Positions 7,953 to 15,579 of a DNA stretch of 64,000 nt are shown piece by piece. Each line of letters begins with the position of its first letter. Positions within the stretch are counted from its first letter, which is position 1. The position numbers and the translations under genes were made by a program. The stretch is from assembly GCF_000092845.1 (NCBI RefSeq), contig NC_014150.1, positions 2,169,510-2,233,509 of the forward strand. Reading direction: 5' to 3'. The notes below the pieces were generated by a model that searched no databases, was not told where the DNA came from, and saw nothing but the letters and a program-made list of their open reading frames with translations. The DNA comes from Brachyspira murdochii DSM 12563. GTDB taxonomy: Bacteria > Spirochaetota > Brachyspiria > Brachyspirales > Brachyspiraceae.

Positions 7953-8921
7953 ATGAATCAAAACCGTTCGTCTAAAAATAAAACTATAATTTTAGATGGA
8001 GATGATGCAGAAAAGTTTTCCAAACGTTTAATAACTTTAAAAGAAAAAACTAGTCTTGATTCTATTCTTAACAAGACAATTTGTAATGATTTTTTTGAGT
8101 CTATAAATTATCTTCCCGATAATTTTATAGACTTAGCTATTATAGATCCCCCTTATAATTTAAATAAAGATTTCGGTAATCTTAATTTTAGAAAAAAATC
8201 GGACAATGATTATAATCAGTATATAGATTCTTTTATAAGTTTGATTATACCTCATCTGAAAAAAACGGCTTCTATATATGTATGCTGCGATTTATTTTCA
8301 AGCTCTGCTGTGTATGATGTGCTTAGTAAATATTTTATTGTGCGAAATAGAATTACTTGGCAGAGAGAAAAGGGAAGAGGGGCCCAATTTAATTGGAAGA
8401 ATGCTTTGGAAGATATATGGTTTGCTACAGTGTCAAATAATTATTATTTTAATATAGATGCTGTAAAGATGAAAAGAAGAGTAATAGCTCCATACAGAGA
8501 AGAGGGTAAGCCAAAAGACTGGCAGGAAACGGAGGAAGGAAAATTTAGATTAACTCACCCTTCTAATTTTTGGGATGATATAAGTGTGCCTTATTGGTCT
8601 ATGGCAGAAAATACTACGCACCCTACACAAAAGCCTGAAAAATTAATTGCAAAATTACTTTTGGCAAGTTCAAAAGAGGGTGATATAGTTTTTGATCCTT
8701 TTGTAGGAAGCGGTACTACTGTAGTAGTTGCAAATAAATTAAATAGAAAATATGTATCTATAGAAATGGATAAATATTATGCATTACTTACTGAGTATAG
8801 ATTAGAAAAATCAAATACTGATAAAAATATTCAGGGATTTGCTGATGGGGTTTTTTGGGAAAGAAATACTTATTCATATTTAAAATCATTAATGACAAAA
8901 ACTAAAAAAGATAACATCTGA
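7953..8921 (+). CDS. Adenine-type site-specific DNA methyltransferase (beta class)
   Basis: The 322-residue enzyme shows catalytic motif IV as DPPY at 65-68 and the S-adenosylmethionine-binding motif FDPFVGSGTT at about 247-256, the order of beta-class amino-methyltransferases. The middle region (about 110-210) would hold the target-recognition segment. It is predicted to methylate adenine N6 (or cytosine N4) within a specific site. It starts 3 nt after rpmE with no Shine-Dalgarno of its own, suggesting translational coupling. No restriction endonuclease is adjacent: the next gene is a B3/4-domain protein. It is therefore probably an orphan methylase with a regulatory or protective role. Confidence 0.9.
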   Translation: MNQNRSSKNKTIILDGDDAEKFSKRLITLKEKTSLDSILNKTICNDFFESINYLPDNFIDLAIIDPPYNLNKDFGNLNFRKKSDNDYNQYIDSFISLIIPHLKKTASIYVCCDLFSSSAVYDVLSKYFIVRNRITWQREKGRGAQFNWKNALEDIWFATVSNNYYFNIDAVKMKRRVIAPYREEGKPKDWQETEEGKFRLTHPSNFWDDISVPYWSMAENTTHPTQKPEKLIAKLLLASSKEGDIVFDPFVGSGTTVVVANKLNRKYVSIEMDKYYALLTEYRLEKSNTDKNIQGFADGVFWERNTYSYLKSLMTKTKKDNI

Positions 8922-8966
8922 TAAAATATTAACTTCGATCTCATAATATTTAGGAGTTTATATAAT

Positions 8967-9668
8967 ATGAAATTCATAATTGAAAATAAAGTATTTGAAA
9001 CTTTAAATGAGCTTTCTGTTGCTGTAGTTGTAGCAAAAAATATTGATAATACTAAAAAGATAGATGATATATCCTCTATGCTTGAAGAGAATATTTTGAA
9101 TGCAGAAAAAGATTTTGATAATATAAAGGTAAAAGAAAGCGAATATATAAAATGTTATAGAGATGCCTTTCAAAAACTTAATATTAATCCAAACAAATTT
9201 ATGTGTTCTATAGAGGCATTACTTACTAGAATATCAAAAAAGAAAGGAATGCCTAATATAAATGCTGTTGTCGATTTAGTAAATGCTGTATCAATAAAAT
9301 ATAAACTCCCTATGGGGGCACATGATTTGGATTCTATGAAAGAGGATTTTTATATAAGATACTCAAAAAAAGGAGATATTTTTATCCCTTTCGGAGAAAC
9401 TGAAAGCGAAGAAGTTGATGAAAATGAATTAGTATATGTTTCTTCTAATGATGTAAGAACTAGAAGATGGATATGGAGGCAAAGCGAACATGGAAAAATT
9501 GTTGAAACTTCTTCAAATATAATATTTCCTATAGATGCTTTTTTAGGTGTTAATGATGATAGGGCTATTAGTGCTAGAGATGAGCTTAGCTCTCTGCTTT
9601 CTAAATTCTTTAACTGCACTATTGAAGTAGGAATGATTAATGCAGAAAATAATTATATAGAGTTTTAA
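8967..9668 (+). CDS. B3/4 tRNA-binding-domain protein
   Basis: The 233-residue protein resembles stand-alone B3/4 domains, the editing domain of phenylalanyl-tRNA synthetase beta chain. Family-like segments include YRDAFQKLNINPNKFMCSIE, then INAVVDLVNAVSIKYKLPMG with AHDLD, and a C-terminal RRWIWRQSEHGKI. Solo B3/4 proteins are thought to act in amino-acid or tRNA quality control; here that is inference from similarity. GGAG precedes the ATG. It follows the methyltransferase by 45 bp and may share its transcript; a terminator lies downstream. Confidence 0.8.
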   Translation: MKFIIENKVFETLNELSVAVVVAKNIDNTKKIDDISSMLEENILNAEKDFDNIKVKESEYIKCYRDAFQKLNINPNKFMCSIEALLTRISKKKGMPNINAVVDLVNAVSIKYKLPMGAHDLDSMKEDFYIRYSKKGDIFIPFGETESEEVDENELVYVSSNDVRTRRWIWRQSEHGKIVETSSNIIFPIDAFLGVNDDRAISARDELSSLLSKFFNCTIEVGMINAENNYIEF

Positions 9669-9832
9669 TTAAGAGTAAAAAATATATTATAAAATTTTAA
9701 CAATCTATTTTACTACGCATTAAAACAGTTTTTTAATAAACTAATCAATAATTTACATAATCTCATTATAAATTACAATGCTGTTAAAAACAGAAAATTT
9801 AAAAAAAACGCTTGTGCGGGAAGTTAAAGTAT

Positions 9833-9880
9833 AAAAATGCTTGGTTATTGTATTTTTTTACAAAAGACCAAGCATTTTTT
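9833..9880. terminator. Bidirectional terminator between the B3/4 gene and purD
   Basis: AAAAATGCTTGGT (9833-9845) and ACCAAGCATTTTT (9867-9879) form a perfect 13-bp stem, flanked by A and T runs on the two sides. Placed between convergent genes, it can end transcription from both, most closely purD (stop at 9890). Confidence 0.9.
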
Positions 9881-9889
9881 ATTTACTTT

Positions 9890-11143
9890 TTATTTTATTA
9901 ATCCAATATCTTTTCTGTAGTATTTATCTTTAAAATCTATTTTTTCAATATCTTCATAAGTAAGTTTTCTGGCCTCTTCTAAAGTGTCAGCAATATTAAC
10001 TACATTAAGAACACGTCCTCCGTCAGTAACAATATTATTATTTTCATCTATTTTAGCACCTGCAATAAAGCACTTACCTTTTATATTTTCAATACCTTCT
10101 ATTTTGTATCCTTTGTTATAACTAGCAGGATATCCGCCTGATGCCATTACAACACAGCATGCATGCTTATTTTTCCATTTGATATTTAAACTTGATATGT
10201 CTTTTTTCATAGCAGATTCTATAATAGATAAATAGTCAGTATCTAAAAGCTGAAGCACTGCCTGAGTTTCAGGATCTCCCATTCTCACATTGTACTCAAG
10301 CAAATACACACCTTTTTTTGTTATCATAATCCCAAAAAATATAATTCCGGCAAATGACATTTTTTCAGCCTTTATTCCTTTAAGTGTAGGCTCTAATATA
10401 TCTTTTATAAATAATTCTTCTGCTTCTTTTGTATAGTACGGATTCGGTGCTATAACTCCCATTCCTCCGGTATTGTTTCCAGTATCATTATCACCTATCT
10501 TTTTATGATCTTTAGCAGATATAAAAGGTATTATAACATTGCTGTCAGTTACTGAAAGTATAGAAGCTTCATAACCCTCTAAAAACTCTTCTATTACTAT
10601 TTCATCGCCTGCTTCTTTAAATATTTTTTTAATCATTATATCTTCTAAAGCATTTTGAGCCTCTTTTTTATCTTGACATATTAAAACACCTTTACCTAAA
10701 GCAAGTCCGCTCGCCTTTATAACTATAGGATAGCTGCATTTATTTAAATATTCACTTGCTTTATTATAATCAGTAAATGTTTCATATTCTGCAGTTTTAA
10801 CTCCATACTTTTTCATAAAATTTTTTGAATATGCTTTAGAGCCTTCAAGTATGGCAGCATGTTTATTAGGTCCGAATATTTTAAGTCCGTTTTCTTCAAA
10901 CTTATCAGCTATTCCATATACAAGCATTTCTTCGCTTCCTACAATAGTTAAATCAATATTTTCATTTTTAGCAAAGTTTAATATTTCATCTATAGTAGAA
11001 ATGTTTACATTTTTACATTTTTTTTCTCTATGAGTTCCAGCATTTCCTAAAGCACAATATATTTTTGATACTCTTTCATTTTTACTCAAATTATTGCAAA
11101 TGGCATGCTCTCTGGCACCTGAACCTATAACAAGTATTTTCAT
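9890..11143 (-). CDS. purD: Phosphoribosylamine-glycine ligase
   Basis: The 417-residue ATP-grasp enzyme begins MKILVIGSGAREHAI, the PurD N-terminal signature, and contains PIVIKASGLALGKGVLIC (ATP-grasp), GGMGVIAP and VRMGDPETQAVLQLL near the metal site. It joins glycine to 5-phosphoribosylamine in the second step of purine synthesis. Length is typical for the family. AAAGGAT lies upstream of the ATG. No other pur gene is adjacent, so it appears to be a single-gene transcript ended by the hairpin at 9833-9880. Confidence 0.97.
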   Translation of the reverse strand: MKILVIGSGAREHAICNNLSKNERVSKIYCALGNAGTHREKKCKNVNISTIDEILNFAKNENIDLTIVGSEEMLVYGIADKFEENGLKIFGPNKHAAILEGSKAYSKNFMKKYGVKTAEYETFTDYNKASEYLNKCSYPIVIKASGLALGKGVLICQDKKEAQNALEDIMIKKIFKEAGDEIVIEEFLEGYEASILSVTDSNVIIPFISAKDHKKIGDNDTGNNTGGMGVIAPNPYYTKEAEELFIKDILEPTLKGIKAEKMSFAGIIFFGIMITKKGVYLLEYNVRMGDPETQAVLQLLDTDYLSIIESAMKKDISSLNIKWKNKHACCVVMASGGYPASYNKGYKIEGIENIKGKCFIAGAKIDENNNIVTDGGRVLNVVNIADTLEEARKLTYEDIEKIDFKDKYYRKDIGLIK

Positions 11144-11399
11144 GATTTTATCCTTTAATTAATAAATAATAATATAGCAGAGTATTATTATAAAAAGAAT
11201 TTTCTTTATTAGCTTTATTATACTTAAAATATAAACTTTGTCAAAAATTAGTTTTTATATTTTTATTCTTTTTTTGTGCTATATGGCAAGATTTGTTTTA
11301 CTATTATTTTATCAAGATTATAGGTATTGATGAAATTTGTCGTATAGGCAGTCACAACCTATGTATTTTAAGACAGCATATAATTATATTTTAAGGTTT

Positions 11400-11428
11400 A
11401 ATAAATATAATTATTAATTATATTTATT
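11400..11428. other. AT-only hairpin upstream of the sialidase promoter
   Basis: AATAAATATAAT (11400-11411) and ATTATATTTATT (11417-11428) form a perfect 12-bp inverted repeat with a 5-base loop. It lies in the gap between purD and the sialidase promoter. It could be a protein-binding site or a cruciform; in such AT-rich DNA chance is also possible. Confidence 0.35.
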
Positions 11429-11465
11429 AAAAAAATGTAAATCCATAAAAAAATTTCAAATAAAT

Positions 11466-11494
11466 TTGAAAAATGGGGATAATTTTACTATACT
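11466..11494 (+). promoter_or_regulatory. Predicted sigma-70-type promoter of the sialidase operon
   Basis: TTGAAA (11466-11471) and TATACT (11489-11494) are separated by 17 bp. A start of transcription near 11501 would leave a leader of about 290 nt containing a palindrome, a small ORF and two pentanucleotide tracts. A second promoter nearer the gene cannot be excluded. Confidence 0.5.
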
Positions 11495-11504
11495 TATGAT
11501 ATAG

Positions 11505-11528
11505 GTTAATGTTCACGTGAACATTAAC
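11505..11528. promoter_or_regulatory. Perfect 24-bp palindromic operator candidate
   Basis: The half-site GTTAATGTTCAC is followed directly by its exact reverse complement, giving a 24-bp palindrome centred on CACGTG. It starts about ten bases after the predicted -10 box, overlapping or just past the start of transcription, a classic repressor position. ATGTTCAC/GTGAACAT resembles operators of LacI- or GntR-type sugar regulators; that assignment is inference. Confidence 0.65.
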
Positions 11529-11551
11529 TAGCAAACTAATATGAGGATAAT

Positions 11552-11623
11552 ATGATCAGTAACTTTATTTTCACTAATTGTACTCGAGTTCAGTTCAGTT
11601 CAGTTCAGTTCAGTTATATGTAG
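11552..11623 (+). other. Small leader ORF running through the AGTTC tract
   Basis: An ATG at 11552 is preceded by GAGGA at a good distance. It opens a 23-codon frame that runs through the AGTTC repeats and stops at TAG 11621-11623. If the AGTTC tract gained one copy (or lost two), the frame would pass through the TTCTA tract and stay open to a TGA at 11796-11798, overlapping the sialidase ATG (11795-11797) as ATGA. With one copy fewer it would stop at 11674-11676. It could be a phase-variable leader coupling translation to the sialidase; chance is not excluded. Confidence 0.4.
11587..11615. repeat. Pentanucleotide tandem repeat (AGTTC), 5.8 copies
   Basis: Five perfect AGTTC copies at 11587-11611 are followed by a partial AGTT. 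The tract lies in the predicted leader of the sialidase operon and inside the small ORF starting at 11552. Copy changes would shift that frame because 5 is not a multiple of 3. Confidence 0.95.
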
Positions 11624-11625
11624 AA

Positions 11626-11670
11626 TTCTATTCTATTCTATTCTATTCTATTCTATTCTATTCTATTCTA
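11626..11670. repeat. Pentanucleotide tandem repeat (TTCTA)9
   Basis: Nine perfect TTCTA copies occupy 11626-11670, ten bases after the AGTTC tract and 124 bp before the sialidase start codon. The repeat contains no stop codon in any forward frame, so it can be read through in all frames. Confidence 0.95.
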
Positions 11671-11794
11671 GAATAATAGAAAATAAAATACTTTTTACAT
11701 CTTATATCATTTCTAAACTTTTTTCAAGACCATTCTGCATTTACCAGTTAAATGCTTATTATAAAAATACAATATTTATAGAGGAGTTTATATC

Positions 11795-13213
11795 ATGAAA
11801 AAAAATTTAATTATCTCTTTTGTATTGATATGTGCATTTGTATTTGCAATATCTTGTAATAATAAAAACGTTACAGGAGCAGGCGGAGGTAATACTGGAG
11901 GTTCAGGCGGAGGCAGTACTGTTGGAAGCGGTTATGTACTCCCTGCTGGTTCTTTAAGTCAGGAAGAACAAAATCAACCTATGGATCCGAATAATAACTA
12001 TACTACATTGTGGACAGCTGGTCAAGGAGCAACTGGATATAGAATACCTGCTTTGGCAGTAACAAGAAATGGAGTGATAGTTGCAGCAGCAGATAGAAGA
12101 CATAATGGTTATCAAGATTTAGGTAAACAAAATGTTATAGATGTTGTTGTAAGAACAAGTAAGGATTTGGGTAAAACTTGGTCAGAAAGCAAAGTTGTAG
12201 TACAAGCAAATAATATAACAGATTCTTATGGCGATGCTTTTTTAATGGTTGATCCTGTAGCTAAAAGCACTATATATATGGGAGTTGTAACAGAACCAGG
12301 TATACAGAAAAAAGATATAAATCAAACAGGAATCACTAAAATATTTAGAAGTACTGATGATGGTGCTACTTGGTCTTTATGGTCTACCTTAGATGCAAAT
12401 AGTGTAATATTTAAAGGGGGAAAAGCTAAACCTTCTACAGGATTTGGGGCTTCTGGTCAGGGTGTAACATTAAGATATGGGCAACATAAAGGAAAAATAA
12501 TGTTTGCATTCTTCGGTTGGGGAGCAAATAGTAGTGGTTCTTCACCTTTAACAGTTTCAGCAATAGTCAGTTCAGACGGTAAAACTTGGGAAAATCTAGG
12601 CTATTTAAATTCAAGTACAGGTGGGGGTGATGGTAATATTGATGAAACTAAAGCAATAGAGCTTTCTGATGGAAGAATACTTTTCAATCATAGAAGATCT
12701 GTTAGTGCTGGTGGAAGATCTTGGTCTATATCTTCGGATGGTGGTGCAAGTTGGCAATGGTTAGGTAAAGATCCAGAATTAGTAGATCCAGGTAATAATG
12801 CAGATATATTCAGATACGAATATAATGGCAAACGTATAAAAACTGACAAATACATATTGTATATACACTCAGATCAAGCCCCTAATGGTACATGGTATCA
12901 AAATAGAATAAATCACCATGTTAAACTTTCTGTAAATGAGCTTAATAATGGTGCTGCTAATACATCTGGAAAATTCCAATATGACAGACAACTAATAAAT
13001 GATGGTATGAACACATATTCAGGATATCCTACTATAACTGTATTGCCTGATGGTACTATAGCTACTTTAACTGAAGAACTTCCAAAATCTCAGAGTAAAG
13101 GTACAGATCATTATAATATAGTATTTAGAAGATTTAACTTAAATTGGTTAACTTCAGGTGCTGAATCTGTTAACTATAGTACTGACTATTTATTTCAAGA
13201 AGCTATGAATTAA
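11795..13213 (+). CDS. Exo-alpha-sialidase lipoprotein (GH33-type)
   Basis: The 472-residue protein has a lipoprotein signal (AISC, Cys21) and a Gly/Ser linker at about 28-46, then a sialidase beta-propeller. It carries YRIP (82-85, first triad Arg at 83), the catalytic-acid region AADRRHNG (Asp100), and four Asp-boxes at about 122-129, 186-193, 259-265 and 313-320. Arg300 and Arg371 are likely triad partners, and Tyr408 in TYSGYP is the likely nucleophile. It would release terminal sialic acid from host mucin at the cell surface. A GAGGAG site precedes the ATG; the leader has two pentanucleotide tracts and a palindrome. The next gene encodes an outer-membrane barrel 18 bp downstream. Confidence 0.9.
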   Translation: MKKNLIISFVLICAFVFAISCNNKNVTGAGGGNTGGSGGGSTVGSGYVLPAGSLSQEEQNQPMDPNNNYTTLWTAGQGATGYRIPALAVTRNGVIVAAADRRHNGYQDLGKQNVIDVVVRTSKDLGKTWSESKVVVQANNITDSYGDAFLMVDPVAKSTIYMGVVTEPGIQKKDINQTGITKIFRSTDDGATWSLWSTLDANSVIFKGGKAKPSTGFGASGQGVTLRYGQHKGKIMFAFFGWGANSSGSSPLTVSAIVSSDGKTWENLGYLNSSTGGGDGNIDETKAIELSDGRILFNHRRSVSAGGRSWSISSDGGASWQWLGKDPELVDPGNNADIFRYEYNGKRIKTDKYILYIHSDQAPNGTWYQNRINHHVKLSVNELNNGAANTSGKFQYDRQLINDGMNTYSGYPTITVLPDGTIATLTEELPKSQSKGTDHYNIVFRRFNLNWLTSGAESVNYSTDYLFQEAMN

Positions 13214-13231
13214 TATAGAGGAAAATAAAAA

Positions 13232-14452
13232 ATGAGAAAATATATATTAAATACAATATTATGTACATGTTTAGTATTTAGTTCTGTTTACGGTTATTTT
13301 GGTGCTGATATGAACTTTATTGACTTCTTGGTTCATAGTAATCAATTGAGCGTTAGAACTGATAGATTTGGTATTCTAGCGGGTACAAGTAATGTAAGAG
13401 TAGCTGTTGGTATAACAGGTGCAAATAGCTTATCCGATTTAATAATACATAATATAGGTGATATAGGAGGAACAAATGGTGTTATAAGTTTAGTTCCTTC
13501 TGTTTTGGCTGGTATAGGTTATGATGCAGGTTTTTGGGGGATAGGGGCAGGTTATGAATTTACTTATAAATCTGATTCATATATGGTTCATACTCCTGTA
13601 ATAACTGCTACTGTTTTAGATGATGCTCTTAGAATAAATGTACCTGTTTCTATAGGTGTAGGTTCTAAAAGTAAAACAACTGTTGCCGATCTTACAGGTG
13701 CTTATGTAGTATCAACTGCTATTGAAGCAAGATATTATTTCCCTAGAGAAATGCCTGTATTAAGTCAATTAAGATTTTTTGTAAACTATGGGAATGCATA
13801 TATTGAAAATGTTGCAGATAATCAGCAGTATTTAAGACAGCAGTCTTTTGGTTTGCAAGCTAGAATATACTTCAAAATAGAAACTCCTGAAGTATTAATA
13901 GAACCTATTTTAAGAGTTCAGTATGATCAATCATTAGCTACAGATAATAAAAACTTTGGAGCAAATATAATAAATGATAATTTCTCTATTTCTGCTAAAG
14001 GTTTTGCCCCTTATTATCCTACAACAGGACCTGGAAGTTCTACCGGCGGTAATGGTGCCAATACTGGTTCTGGATTAAATGGAGGATATTTAGCTTCTAT
14101 TCCTGGATCATATTATGCAATAGAACCTTATAGAGTTGGTGTTGCTGTACCTGTTGGTTTTACTGCTACTTCATTAGATGAAAATATTAGTTTTTATCTT
14201 GAACCTGCTTTATCATTTACAATGATAGGAGCTAAGCATATTTACCAGAGTTCTGCTTCACAAAATGAAAGGAATTCCATATTTGGATTAGGATATGTAG
14301 TTTATGGAGAATTATATATACGTCCTGTAAAAAGTTTGGAATGGTACTTTGAAATTCAAACTGGTGGTGTAACTATAGCTGATAGTTTAAAAAATCCTAG
14401 TCAAACTAGTTTAGTATTCAATGGTAAAACTGGTTTGAGTTATTATTTTTAA
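13232..14452 (+). CDS. Outer-membrane beta-barrel protein co-transcribed with the sialidase
   Basis: The 406-residue protein has a signal peptide (cleavage near VYG) and long stretches of alternating beta-strand sequence rich in Gly, Tyr and Phe (GIGYDAGFWGIGAGYEFTYK). It ends in an aromatic strand, GLSYYF, typical of barrels folded by the BAM machinery. A Gly/Ser/Thr-rich loop lies at about 270-290. AGAGGAAA precedes the ATG, 18 bp after the sialidase, and a strong terminator follows, so the two form one operon. A role in handling sialidase products or displaying the enzyme is possible; the sequence does not show it. Confidence 0.8.
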   Translation: MRKYILNTILCTCLVFSSVYGYFGADMNFIDFLVHSNQLSVRTDRFGILAGTSNVRVAVGITGANSLSDLIIHNIGDIGGTNGVISLVPSVLAGIGYDAGFWGIGAGYEFTYKSDSYMVHTPVITATVLDDALRINVPVSIGVGSKSKTTVADLTGAYVVSTAIEARYYFPREMPVLSQLRFFVNYGNAYIENVADNQQYLRQQSFGLQARIYFKIETPEVLIEPILRVQYDQSLATDNKNFGANIINDNFSISAKGFAPYYPTTGPGSSTGGNGANTGSGLNGGYLASIPGSYYAIEPYRVGVAVPVGFTATSLDENISFYLEPALSFTMIGAKHIYQSSASQNERNSIFGLGYVVYGELYIRPVKSLEWYFEIQTGGVTIADSLKNPSQTSLVFNGKTGLSYYF

Positions 14453-14503
14453 TAAAAAATGAAAAATAATAAAAACTGATTCTTTTTTCTTCTAAATATT
14501 TTT

Positions 14504-14534
14504 AAGCCGTCTATATTTTATAGGCGGCTTTTTT
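14504..14534 (+). terminator. Rho-independent terminator of the sialidase operon
   Basis: AAGCCGTCTATA (14504-14515) pairs with TATAGGCGGCTT (14519-14530) and is followed by a T run. It lies 52 bp after the barrel gene. Confidence 0.9.
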
Positions 14535-14597
14535 ACTTTACATTTTTACTTATTGCATTATAATAGAAGAAATCATTAAAAATTAGGATAAAAAAAT

Positions 14598-15482
14598 ATG
14601 AATCTTAAAGAATATATGAATATAAGACTTAAAGATATTAATAATAATATTGAAAATATATTTGACAAAAGCGATATTGAATTAGAAAATAGCTTTATAG
14701 AAATGCTTAAATATCCTCTTGATGCAGGCGGTAAAAGATTAAGACCTGTACTTACTTTATTGGCATGCGAACTTTTTGAAGGTGATTATAAAAAAGCTGT
14801 AATACCTGCAGTATCATTAGAGCTTATACATACATATTCTTTAGTTCATGATGATTTACCTGCTATGGACAATGATGATTTGAGACGCGGCAAACCTACA
14901 ACGCATGTTAAATACGGTGAGGCTAATGCTATACTTGTAGGCGACGGACTTCTAACCCATGCTTTTCAGTTACTTTCTAAAGCGGATGTCAAAGACAGCA
15001 CTTTAAGAAAACTTTTATTTGAATTAAGCTATGCTGCTGGAATTAACGGAATGGTTATGGGACAGTTTATCGATTTATATTACGAAGAGAAAGAAATTAA
15101 TTTTGATATGCTTAAAGTTCTTCATGCTAAAAAGACAGCTGCTATGATTAGAGGAGCTGTAAGACTTGGGGCGATATCTTCTGAAAACGACAATGATATA
15201 GAAAATATAACAAAATACGGTGAAGCTATAGGACTTGCATTTCAGATACAGGACGATATACTTGATGTAATTTCCGACAATGAAACCTTAGGTAAAACTG
15301 TAGGTAAAGATGAAAAAGAAGGCAAACTTACATACGTTAAGCAGTTCGGACTTGAAGGAGCCAAAAAAGAGGCAAAAAAGGTAACAGAAAAAGCAATTGA
15401 ATATTTAAATCCTTATAAAGAGAGCGAAGCTAAAAATATTTTGATAGAATTAGCAAACTATATAATAGAGAGAAAATCTTAA
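14598..15482 (+). CDS. ispA: Polyprenyl diphosphate synthase (farnesyl/geranylgeranyl type)
   Basis: The 294-residue enzyme has both aspartate-rich motifs of trans-prenyl synthases: DDLPAMD with Asp85, Asp86 and Asp91, and DDILD at 219-223. It also has GGKRLRP near residue 44 and GKTVGKD near the C terminus. It condenses isopentenyl diphosphate with allylic diphosphates in the cytoplasm, most likely giving farnesyl diphosphate for quinones and undecaprenyl carriers. The four residues between the Asp pair and the third Asp match bacterial FPP/GGPP synthases. AGGAT precedes the ATG. Exact chain length is not certain. Confidence 0.92.
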   Translation: MNLKEYMNIRLKDINNNIENIFDKSDIELENSFIEMLKYPLDAGGKRLRPVLTLLACELFEGDYKKAVIPAVSLELIHTYSLVHDDLPAMDNDDLRRGKPTTHVKYGEANAILVGDGLLTHAFQLLSKADVKDSTLRKLLFELSYAAGINGMVMGQFIDLYYEEKEINFDMLKVLHAKKTAAMIRGAVRLGAISSENDNDIENITKYGEAIGLAFQIQDDILDVISDNETLGKTVGKDEKEGKLTYVKQFGLEGAKKEAKKVTEKAIEYLNPYKESEAKNILIELANYIIERKS

Positions 15483-15579
15483 AAATATTTAAATAAAATG
15501 CATTTTACTAAGTTCTTTGTCTAACTCTCCGATAACAAAATAATAAAATATAAATTTAATTAAAAAAATATAATATATT

